This document shows positions 55,411 through 64,000 of a stretch of DNA of 64,000 bases, piece after piece. This DNA comes from Ypsolopha sequella (Eukaryota > Arthropoda > Insecta > Lepidoptera > Ypsolophidae), in assembly GCA_934047225.1 (NCBI GenBank), contig OW203987.1, positions 8,955,501-9,019,500 on the forward strand, given 5' to 3'. Within the stretch, counting starts at the first letter, position 1; every line of letters starts with the position of its first letter. The position numbers were made by a program, and so were the translations under genes. Under the pieces are notes generated by a model. That model ran no database searches, was not told the DNA's origin, and saw only the letters and a program-made list of their open reading frames with translations.

Positions 55411-56037
55411 TGAACAATAATCCTACCGATTCGTATGATAAAATAGCGAGGGTTTATGTTTTTTAATTTTTAGTTGGTTCGATTCCCGGGTGAGACAAGC
55501 GAATTTCAGAATATCTTTGAATGCAGTTTTGTTTCTTTTAAAAAATAAAGGAATGTTTCCTTTCAGTAAAATGAGCTAACTAAAGGATTTAAGGTAGTTC
55601 CCCTACAGGGCCTTTTAATTTTTTCCAACCTGTATATGGAACAAGGCTAAAAGTGCTTTTGTACATTTAAACAAAGGTATGGCCAGATTGTCCAGAGTTT
55701 CGTATTAGACTGTCAGTGAAAAGTTGATTTTTTCCATTTATGATTCTTAACAACTGACTCAACAGGTTGACTCAACTATCAAATGGAGAGTCACTTTATG
55801 CAACACTTGCCAGCAGAATAGCGATTACCGATATTGTTTACATCGCGGTTTATACCTCATTTTATTCCCATGTTAATTTCTTTGGTACCAAATAAAACAA
55901 TGAAATGATCTTTAAGGTTTTAAAAAGGTTTTAAATTCAAAAATATAGTTTGGTGATGTCCGTTCAATAATTTTGCTTTGAGGCTTAATCTGCTAGGTTC
56001 TCTTTAGTAGGTAAACAAGAAACAAGACCAGAATTTA

Positions 56038-56097
56038 AATCACTAACCGAGTCACCAGTATGAATTCGGGCGGTTGATTAAATTTCACCTTGTATAG
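56038..56097. mobile_element. Family D MITE, single arm
   Basis: ATCACTAACCGAGTCACCAG, TATGAATTCGGGCGGTTGAT and ATTTCACCTTGTATA form one complete right arm of the family. The opposite arm is missing. Confidence 0.65.
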
Positions 56098-57457
56098 GAG
56101 GACGCACAATACACGAAGTTAAAAGTCGGTCTTCCTTTTACGAATCTTGCGCACACTTTGTGTGTGTTCTAGTTTCGAAGCAAATATGTACGAAACCTTT
56201 ATTTATTTAATATTAAGTATAAGTGAAATTTTCAAAAGCTACGAGATCTTAATGATTTCTTACTTAACGCCGTGGTATACTTACGAAACTTGCTTACGAA
56301 AGTTTAGATATATGTATTTTTAAATTGCATCATATCACTTTTGCTAGAAGAATATCATACTCATTTGTGACTGAAATTCGTATGCAAAATTATGTGACGA
56401 GGGCAGCTATTCTCGCAACATTTTTCACACGCTTTATGTTTCATACTACTTTGTTACTCGCGTAATAAATGCCGTTTGATGATAACTCTACGAAGTAAAA
56501 TTCCTTAAAAGATATGTAAACCCATGTTATGAATCCGAACATAAGATTTTTATTTTAAAATCTTGTTACATTTCTGTACAAAGAGCTTCCTAAAATCACC
56601 CGTCTTTGGCCCTCGCAAATTGTCGCATGTGCCAGAATTGCCGTCCAGATCTTTAGATTTTAATAGAAAATACACGATCGACTCTACAGTTTTTCCTTTA
56701 GACCTTGGAAACATCAGAAGGCAGAGCCCGTAAATGGTCCTTGAAAATGGAGCTAATCGAGCTGCAGTAATCACCATTTCCTCCGCGTTATTCCTCAACC
56801 AGACTAGCGCTCCACGTTATAACTTTCATTGATTCGTGACATTGCGTTTAGCTTTTATATAGCTAGTATCTGCTCACGGCTTCGTCTGCGCTGAAGGAGA
56901 CACCGCATGCAGCTCCTTCTCTCTCCGAATTTATCCAACAAAATGGTCACTACCTCCCTTTAGCTATGCCACAAAACCATATTAAAATAAAGTCATTATC
57001 AGCTCGCACTGCAACATGGCTGTTACGTCAGTCGCTGCGGCTGACATGTGCGATAATAGTGTGTTTTTAATTTATTTTATCTAAAATAAAATTAATTTCC
57101 AAGAATTGAGAAAACCAAATCATTTCATATTATTTTGTCTCAAAGTTTATAAATTTTCAGACTGTGTCGATAAAAACTGCAGCAGTTATGTTGTTACAAG
57201 TGAACAAAAAATTGAGAAATAATGGTAAACTTAGAATTTTCTTGCTTCACTTCTGTATACTATAATGAAATTCAAGAAAACCCACATCACTATTTGTATC
57301 ATGCAGATTACTATGTATTTTTTTTCTGTTGAGAAATGCTATAGTTACCGTATAAAATGGTTACAAAGTTCCTTAGTTCAAGGTCGTTGGCGTTGGTAGA
57401 AGCCTTAAAACTTTCTGGGACACATAACGAGACACAATAGAAAGAACAACAAAATCA
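56098..57457. other. Unassigned; one 82-codon open frame
   Basis: The - frame 56550-56798 starts with Met and ends at a stop. It is Lys/Leu/Arg-rich and I do not recognise it; no splice partner found. 56858-56890 (TAGCTAGTATCTGCTCACGG then CTTCGTC) looks like the start of an RTE-related repeat end. Otherwise nothing. Confidence 0.3.
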
Positions 57458-57727
57458 TATACAACGTGTAACAGAAAGGTGTAACCATATTTGAAGAGCT
57501 TATTCAGTCAATGGTATAGAACAACTTTTACTATGGAGCAAACCCTATATCTCGAAAAAAAAATTAACTTTTTCATAGAAAAATGCAATGCCGCTCGGCT
57601 GAAATGTATGGAAGGGCAGTTTTTTTTTGTTGAGATTTCAGGGTCGGCTCCATAGTAAAAGTTGTTCTATACCATTGACTGAATAAGCTCTTGAAATATG
57701 GTTACACCTTTCTGTTACACGTTGTAT
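57458..57727. mobile_element. Palindromic MITE, family A, copy 2
   Basis: ATACAACGTGTAACAGAAAG at the left and CTTTCTGTTACACGTTGTAT at the right, with the same centre (GCAATGCCGCTCGGCTGAAA). Close to copy 3 (62335), more diverged from copy 1 (195). Confidence 0.85.
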
Positions 57728-58069
57728 TGGCGGTCTATGTGCCTGAAAAAGTTTCTGTAAAAAGTGTTTCAAAATCGGTAGGAGAAAAATTGGTAAAATA
57801 AAAGATCAATTGAAAATGTGTTTCCAGTTTCATCAAGTACAACTCCACCAAGCCAAGTAGGCACACGGAATGCGGCGCACATATTTCGGGTATGGATGGC
57901 AAAAAAATAAAATGAAAATGGGTGCAGCAAAAGTCCGTCAACATTGAAATTTAAATTTAAGTTATATCTATTGCAATATCAGAATTAATTCGCATTCCAT
58001 TCCACCCAGGTGCCTACTAGGCTTGGTGGTGTAGTACCTACCGACAACCGCAAGCAAAAAAAAATGTAG
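57728..58069. other. Unassigned sequence
   Basis: No feature recognised; a 69-codon - frame shows no domain. Confidence 0.3.
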
Positions 58070-58270
58070 TCAGGTACGAGAAGAAGTGCCTGGATGCGCC
58101 GAGGCACGAGAAGTGCCTGGATGCGCCGAGGCACGAGAAGTGCCTGGATGCGCCGAATCATGAGGAGTGCCTGAATGCGGCGAGGTATGAGGAGCGCCTG
58201 GATACGTCGAGGCATGAGGAGCGCCTGGATACGTCAAGGCATGAGGAGCGCCTGGATGCGCAAAGACCAC
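58070..58270 (-). repeat. 30-bp minisatellite, about 7 units
   Basis: Unit approx. GAGGCACGAGAAGTGCCTGG ATGCGCC (30 bp), with later units GAGGCATGAGGAGCGCCTGG ATACGTC. Because 30 is a multiple of three, all frames repeat. One - frame gives Pro/His/Ala/Ser-rich decapeptides (HPGAPHALTY-like, 66 codons), another gives PRRIQALLV repeats. There is no signal peptide or flanking exon evidence, so coding is possible but unsupported. Confidence 0.8.
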
Positions 58271-59454
58271 CAGCCCTCTGAGGTCTTAAGACTTTGAAGA
58301 CGCCGAGACCCGAGAAATTATTTGACTCAGCTCAAATACTATACAGTACCTATAATTATAATAACTTTTTAATCTAACAAACGGTAATTTCCGAACACTG
58401 TGAACAAAGTGAGCGAAGAATGCCCAATTCGCTTAGCTTAATTAAAAAAAGTTATTTTTTTTATTTTTTTTTTAGAGAATATACGCGCTTTTAGATCATA
58501 GTTTTCAATATTATGGTATTTAAATTAGTCATTATTTATTTATGATTTTTTAAAGAATTTCCGGATGTTACGTCACATGACTCCTTTTAGGCCTGATACT
58601 GAATGCGGACTTTTGCCTTGCTTGTAAAAAAAAAATCTGTCATCCACAGAGTACTATATTGCTACATCTGGCAATAAAAAATCAAACGACAACAACAACG
58701 AAACTATGTTGAGTGTTACCAACGTCTGCAAAAAAAAAACCCTAAACTGTACTTTGTCAGTCACAAGAGGTGCCTATTAATCACGTGACGTATATTTGGC
58801 TGAAATTTAACGCCCTACCATCTCGGTTATTAAATTTTAAAAGGCAAATAAACTAGTAGTTCGCCCCGAACTATGAACTCGCGATTCGATCTTGACCGAT
58901 TTGGCTCGAACTTAAAAATTAAAATTTCATGACGTTCCGATCAACGATACTCGAGTTATGGTCGGACAAACACACAACAATTCATACATACATACATACA
59001 TACATAATTATATTTGGTATCTCTCATGTATGATTGTCAATATTAATCCATCACAGAAATTGTTGTCATCAAAAATTATATTTATTTTAATAATGCATTA
59101 CTTCATAACAAATAAAATTAACCGATCAATCTGGGATTTCGTAACAAGACAGCAACACTTACTGCGTTCAGTTATGTTTATACTGTGACCCAGACATGGA
59201 CTTCAGGTTCTGTTCTGTGACTCTGACAGTAATATTTTTTAATTTGATGGCAAGCGACACATTTCTATACAGCCTTCAGTCAAGTGACGTCACACGAAGG
59301 TCAAATGAAAGTTGCAAGCTTTTTCGTAAAAATATTCATCATCATAAGGTTTTTCAGAACAAAAGTTCTAAAATACGGCTTATTAAACCTAAATTTCGAA
59401 ATGGTTTTCGAATTAACACACCTTAACATATTTTAATCTATGCGAATTCGCAAG
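58271..59454. other. Unassigned; (CATA)n at 58983-59005
   Basis: Contains a short CATACATACATACATACATA microsatellite. Two + frames of 76 codons (58958-59188, 59196-59426) have no recognised domain. Confidence 0.35.
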
Positions 59455-60117
59455 AAAAAAGACCAGATTGCAAAATTCCCAAATCTGAAAATGTCCATTT
59501 CTAGAAATGACTAATTCTGCAAAAGGCCATTTCTTTAATTAAATGACCAGATCTGAAAATGACTAATTCTCAGAATTACTAACTTTTCTCATTATAACAC
59601 GATAGCTTTTATGAAATAAAAAAACTGTAGAAATTACATTTATTATCCATATTGTTAAAAAGTAGCGGTTTTTTACGTTATCATGACCCGCCACCTTATG
59701 TACGAAACAAGATGCCCAAAAATATTTTTAAAAATCATGTTTATAGGTGATTACGTCAGATTACAGGAAAAATAGTTTAGTTAAGATATTATTAGGGTGC
59801 CAAATTGTTTGCCAGGCACTACCATTTTAGCGGCTTGTTTTTGTCTCCTTAATGTTTTTATGGTAATAGGATACACCATCCACCACGTTGGCACGGAATA
59901 AATCATCGGTGAAAAGTGGGCGTACGATGGTTGGCTTACAGTACCTGTCGGACGTGTCGTATTGTACTAAGAAAAGTTGGTAATTTTGAGAATTGGACAT
60001 TTTTAGAACTGGTATAGATTTAGTCATTTAACAAATTAGCCATTTATCGTATTGGTCATTTAGCGAATTGGGCATTTCCAGACCGTTAGTCATTTTGCGA
60101 ATTGAGCATTCTTCGCC
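59455..60117. mobile_element. Element with inverted clusters of ~20-bp subterminal repeats
   Basis: The left 130 bp repeats variants of AAATGACCAGATCTGAAAAT/AATGACTAATTCTGC. The right 150 bp repeats the complement type, GTCATTTAGCGAATTGGGCA/ATTTTGCGAATTGAGCATT, about six times. The outer ends GAATTCGCAAG and GCGAATTGAGC are loosely inverted. Multiple short subterminal transposase-binding-like repeats suggest a non-autonomous DNA transposon. The interior has no recognised ORF. Confidence 0.5.
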
Positions 60118-60646
60118 TAAGCCAGTTGGCTGATTTAACTATCAATTTACTTTCCAATCGTTGAATTTCCGATATCAATAAAGGCGATCTCTTCGACGAA
60201 ATTAATATTTTACCAATTCTCGTCAATAATTGCACAACCCCACTAGTTATATCGGATTATTAGCAAGTAATCTGATTTTCCTCTCTCTAAATTAAAGCAC
60301 TGCAATAAGAATTTACTTGAAAATTATCACACAAGTTCTATACAATAGTGAATGATTTCGTTGCTTGTTAAGAAAAAAAAAACTAGATCTAGTATAGTAA
60401 TTTAATAATAAGGTTACCTAAATAAATAATATATTTAATAGTAGATTATTAACCAAGGGCTGTATGACATCAATCGCATACGAGGTTTTTGGCGCCTGAG
60501 CGAAGCGAAGGCGCTAATTAACCCGAGTATGCAATTGATGCTTACGCCCGAGATAAATACTCTGCTTTACATATCGATTGTGAGGTAAGTAAACAACAAG
60601 ACAGCAGGTTTCAATGAACATTTATTAAGAAGAAAAAAATGTGTAT
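60118..60646. other. 3' flank of the recombinase gene
   Basis: On the - strand, downstream of the stop, AATAAATGTTC (around 60617-60627) supplies a polyadenylation signal. Farther on, 60500-60530 has GCGCCTGAGCGAAGCGAAGGCGC, a GC-rich inverted word. No TIR match to the upstream side of the gene was found. Confidence 0.4.
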
Positions 60647-61910
60647 TTAATTAAAATTAATAGTAAAATTATTACAATTTGTAAGAGATATGGTCACGTT
60701 CTTTTTAGGAATATTTATAGTTTGAGTATGAGTTTGTAATGATAAGACTTGAGTTTGAGTGACTTGAGGTTCTTGCATCGTAAATGGCGGCAGTTGACTG
60801 GTACTATTTTCTTCATTAAAAAATGGCTCAGATGATGTGCTTTGACGTGGTGATTTCAAGTTTATATTTTCTGTTATTTTAGAAGTAATTTTGCTTTTGT
60901 TTGCCACCGAATCTTCGATATAACCTTCGGCCACTTTGCTGGACTTCCAGCCGCCGTGCCTTTTTAACAGAGTGAGGTTGGCTCCCGAATCAGCCAATAG
61001 AGTCGCTGATGTTCTGCGAAAGCAATGCCCGGTGTATAACTCTACGTTACTCAGTTTTAAATATGTGGCTATTTGCTTTAGCATGCCTGTAAATTTGTTT
61101 TTTCCTATTACTTGTCTGTGGCATTTTCCTTTACTGTAATTAAGAAAAAAACGATTTGTATCCACGTTTTCAGGCCGAAGAGCTTGATATTTTTCAACAT
61201 AATTTGCAAATTCTTCATGCACAACAAATGACCGGTCAATTTTAGTTTTCGTGTTAGGCAGTTTTATGAGTAGTAATTTGTTATGTTTTTCTACATTTTC
61301 TATTGTCAAGTTTGTCAATTCCACGGTTCTGCAGGCTCCCGATATCCCAAAAATTAGAACAACCTGTAAAAAAGACATAAGTTGTATTAAAGGCACCAAA
61401 TTCGCATAGTATTTTTGTGAAATATTTTGGTAACTTATTAAAAAGGGCAAGTAAATACGTAGGTACCTTTATTGCTAAATAAATTTCATCCGGAGCTTCA
61501 TTTAAGAATTTCTGTACTTCTTCTGCAGTAAATACCTTCGATTTCTTGCTTTTAAAGCCGTCAGACTGCCTTTTCAAGAAAGCAGTAAGTTTAGAAAAAT
61601 CTTTCAAATTCACGTCATGTTTTGTCATTATTGTAGATTTTAGCATGGAATAAAAGCACCATAAACTGGAAGGTTGTAGCCTCTTAGATAATTCATCAAA
61701 ATATGATATAAAAACACTTTCAGAAAGAGATTTCACTTTTTTTTCTGACCGCCATTTCATAAATTCGTCGTATGCCTTTACATATCTTTCTTTCGAGTTC
61801 GGCGGTAATATATTTTCGACAACTGTTTTTGCCCTTTCTTTAATAAAATCGGGCGTTAGATCTATGTCTTCGTCACTAGACATGTTTAAAACTTTTGAAA
61901 AAGAACTCAA
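60647..61910 (-). CDS. Crypton-type tyrosine recombinase, two exons
   Basis: Exon 1 is 61910-61467 (148 codons) and exon 2 is 61363-60647 (238 codons plus stop). A 103-bp intron with GT (GTACCT) and AG (TTTTTTACAG) ends removes in-frame sequence at phase 0, giving about 386 residues. The N-terminal half is a helical core-binding domain (ERYVKAYDEFMKW...). The C-terminal half is the catalytic domain: Arg160 in SGACRTVEL, His261-x-x-Arg264 in GHCFRRTSATLLA, His284/Trp287 in RHGGW and Tyr296 in AEGYI. These are the tyrosine-recombinase/Crypton hallmarks. A 90-residue Ser/Thr/Gln-rich tail follows. An alternative start at codon 10 (MSSDED, 61883) aligns better with the related locus at 63715. Whether it is a mobile Crypton or a domesticated gene cannot be told here. 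Confidence 0.85.
61364..61466 (-). other. Intron in the tyrosine-recombinase gene
   Basis: Donor AAAG|GTACCT, acceptor TTTTTACAG|GTTGTT. Both flanking reading frames are open through the intron on their own side, but only removal joins the core-binding domain to the catalytic Arg region in the usual spacing. Confidence 0.75.
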
Positions 61911-62334
61911 ACAAGAAAATTAATTACTTTCGCGATGCTTTCGCGCCTACTAGTAGACTGCCTTTTTTTTTTTCACGCACGCAAGCGCGTCAAATCTTGC
62001 TGGCCAGTTTGATTTTTAAATCGATTCCATCTAACATACGATGTGGAAACAAATAGTTCCATATTTAAAATAAAATCTTTATAAAATCAATTGTCTAGAT
62101 TCCGATTCGAGTAATTAATCGATACCGAGAAAAAAAATATTAACTTTTTAAAAATATTCTTCGTGCAGTATGAGTATGACAGTTCTTTTTTCAAATTCCA
62201 AAACCTATGCTGTAATGATAGTCATACACCCCGGCATTCAGGGGTGTAAGGGTGTACTTACAGAGCAAGAGATATGTAAAACCTTTTATAGACTTTTATT
62301 TAAAAAAATGGTTATTTTATGAATATGATATACA

Positions 62335-62602
62335 TATACAACATGTAACAGAAAGGTGTAACCATATTTGAAGAGCTTATTCAGTCAATGGTATAGAACA
62401 ACTTTTACTATGAAACAATTACTGTATCTCGAAAAAAAAATAACTTTTTCATAGAAAAATGCAATGCCGCTCGGCCGAAATGTATGGAAGGGCAGATTTT
62501 TTTTTGAGATTTCAGGGTTGCCTCCATAGTAAAATTTGTTCTATACCATTGACTGAATAAGCTCTTCAAATATGGTTACACCTTTCTGTTACACCTTGTA
62601 TA
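62335..62602. mobile_element. Palindromic MITE, family A, copy 3
   Basis: TATACAACATGTAACAGAAA at the left and TTTCTGTTACACCTTGTATA at the right. Centre GCAATGCCGCTCGGCCGAAA. About 2.7 kb from the recombinase stop. Confidence 0.85.
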
Positions 62603-62782
62603 ATTATAAACAAGTGGAAGTAAAGCTTTTCGAAACAATTGTGATTTATTCGAATAGAGTATCCAATCTAAATTCTTTATTATAGTTATATCCTGTTACA
62701 TTGTTATGTTTCTGTTTGTTGATTGTTGTGTAATATAGCAAAATAGTAAGAAGTGAATAATTTATAATATTTAACATTAGTA

Positions 62783-62988
62783 CATTACGATACGAGAGCG
62801 ATGAAACGTTTTCTGACGAGTGTGAGTTTGCGGCAAGAGCCGAAAGCGAGTGCTGCAATCACACGAGTCGAGAAAAAGTTTCTCGCACGAGTATCGTATA
62901 GTTTTTTATAGCACAAGTGCGGAAAATGACGACTTTACGCATGCGCAGCGTGCGTAAAGTGGTCATTTTACGCACGGTGTGCTATAAA
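62783..62988 (-). repeat. Repeat family C, copy 2
   Basis: Reverse-complement relative of 6569-6747: GTACATTACGATACGAGAGC, then CGTTTTCTGACGAGTGTGAG and TGCGTAAAGTGGTCATTTTA. It has an additional GCATGCGCAGCGTGCG palindromic word absent from copy 1. Non-coding. Confidence 0.65.
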
Positions 62989-63136
62989 ATATATTATTTG
63001 CGGGGTCGAGTAACTTCTGTGATATTTCTGTAACTTACTTACAATAAACTATAATTCATGTTAAAAGCAAAAGCTTCAGTCTGGCGATTCCAACACATAA
63101 CGTTGCGTTGAATAAATAAATAAAATAAAAAGATAT

Positions 63137-63911
63137 TTTTAATACAGTTGCTCAAAAAGTGGCGTATTGCAGGGACGTATAGCGTTCGGGATGTAGGCCA
63201 TTACATACTCGAGCTTTTTCTTTACCTTTTCCGAACTCGTGCATTCTCTTTCCCAACTGTCAAAATAATGTCTATTAAAAAGAAAAAAACCAACCACGAA
63301 GTTTTTACAAAAAAAAATCAAAGAAGTTTTTATGAATCATGCAAATATTTCTAAAAAGAAGCTACTATTTTGTTTCAATATCAGATTTAATGATTTGATT
63401 CAATGAGTTAGGTTAGGTTTCATTTCATTTCATCTCATTAAATTTCATTTTCATTTCATATCAATAAAAAAATTCTACTGAAGACTTGGCTGTATGGGCA
63501 TAGTTCTCTTTGCCTAGCCAGAATGGGTGAAGAAAACAAAAAAAAAATCTCACACCAAAGAAAAGGCTATCATGGTCTCTTAGATACCTTTGCCTGTCCA
63601 AAAATGGGACAAATTGAGGAAAAAAAAAAAAAAAAAAAACTCTGCCATATTCTTTTACGGTTGGCGCCATTTTCCAAAAAATTTCTTTGCGGGTTTAGTT
63701 GTTTGTTGCACAAAATGAGTAATTTCGACGATATTTTATTTGAATTGACACCACCGGAACTCAGTATAATTGCACAAAATGCTTCGGAGAAGTCAAAAAG
63801 TCGCTACATATCTACATACGACGAATTTATTGCGTGGAGTATTAGTTAGTTGAGTTTATTGTGTTTTTGTTATTTTATTAAAGTGCTTCATTTTTTCGCA
63901 ACTGTATTAAA
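63137..63911 (+). mobile_element. TA-flanked TIR unit containing a recombinase fragment
   Basis: TTTTTAATACAGTTGCTCAA (63137) and TTTTTTCGCAACTGTATTAA AAA (ending 63911) are inverted over about 16 perfect bases (TTTTTAATACAGTTGC) and are flanked by TA on each side. Inside are a 19-A run and the start of a Crypton-type recombinase (63715-63849). TA flanks and these ends are as expected for Tc1/mariner-mobilised DNA, not for a Crypton. Confidence 0.5.
63715..63849 (+). pseudogene. Tyrosine-recombinase N-terminal fragment
   Basis: 44 codons from ATG: acidic start (SNFDDILFELTPPEL) and then 'NASEKSKSRYISTYDEFIAW'. This matches the opening of the gene at 61883 (SSDEDIDLTPDF..., then SKERYVKAYDEFMKW). 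It ends with three unrelated codons and a stop right after the shared Trp. No core or catalytic domain follows within the window. Internally deleted or truncated relative. Confidence 0.75.
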
Positions 63912-64000
63912 AATAGTTGTTCAGTACACGTGCGGAACCGTCATTGCAACTTGTTCCGACTGTCAACCCTCACCTTCGGCTGCGCCTCGGCTCGGGTAGA
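63912..64000. other. GC-rich flank at the window edge
   Basis: Contains CACCTTCGGCTGCGCCTCGG, resembling GAAG/CGGCTCG words near 60500 and in repeat family C. Cut by the window end. Confidence 0.3.

Overview
This window looks like nuclear DNA of a moth or butterfly (Lepidoptera). It is AT-rich. It carries repeat families I know from lepidopteran genomes: the 'GGGTTCCG...GGAACCCTAAAA' repeat, the 'GAAGTCGGTTAAAA' repeat, a tRNA-headed SINE with the 'GGAAAACAT.GTGAGGAAACC' body, and BEL/Pao elements. There is no operon-like gene packing and no intact tRNA, rRNA or CRISPR array. I could not identify a confident host protein-coding gene. Nearly everything recognisable is a transposable element, intact, nested or decayed.

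Layout. 1-10 kb: small TIR elements, including a Tc1/mariner-like element with an eroded transposase, a piggyBac-like MITE, CGCGGTAGA MITEs, and a hairpin retroelement with a 14-bp target duplication. A tRNA-SINE and a second hairpin element both sit inside a larger TIR element (8.56-9.44 kb). 10-18 kb: LINE pieces, namely a reverse-strand jockey-like RT C-terminus (12.5-13.3 kb) and a CR1/L2-like RT on the + strand (15.9-18.06 kb) with an (ATTC)n tail. There is also a candidate small first exon near 11.4 kb. 18-38 kb: a dense MITE field. Several elements are defined by exact target duplications: a P- or hAT-like element at 22.5-23.6 kb, a hAT element at 25.6-26.2 kb, and a stacked pair at 36.5-37.5 kb. 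A 358-bp near-perfect palindrome lies at 27.6-27.9 kb and a mariner transposase remnant at 32.3-32.7 kb.

38.99-52.73 kb is the main structure: one BEL/Pao LTR retrotransposon inserted, in opposite orientation, into the gag gene of a related BEL/Pao element. The outer element has 413-bp LTRs and a 5-bp target duplication (ACCCG). Its Pol has lost reverse transcriptase and RNase H but keeps an open protease-integrase frame of 783 codons. The inner element has 389-bp LTRs that read as identical and a 5-bp duplication (CACGC). It keeps PR-RT-RH-IN with one premature stop, and its gag is frameshifted by a deletion of about 58 bp. The outer element itself landed in a tandem array of about 105-bp units.

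53-64 kb: more TIR elements, a CpG-rich 270-bp island (55.14-55.41 kb), a 30-bp minisatellite (58.07-58.27 kb), and a two-exon tyrosine-recombinase gene of the Crypton type on the - strand (60.65-61.91 kb). The spliced recombinase keeps the R...HxxR...W...Y catalytic set. A second locus at 63.7 kb carries only the start of a related recombinase and lies between inverted repeats flanked by TA.

The genes do not form a pathway. The window records repeated, dateable waves of transposition. The best second-look targets are the Crypton-type recombinase and its fragment inside a TIR-bounded unit, the RT-less but open BEL element, and the hairpin retroelement family with long target duplications and a hammerhead-like core.
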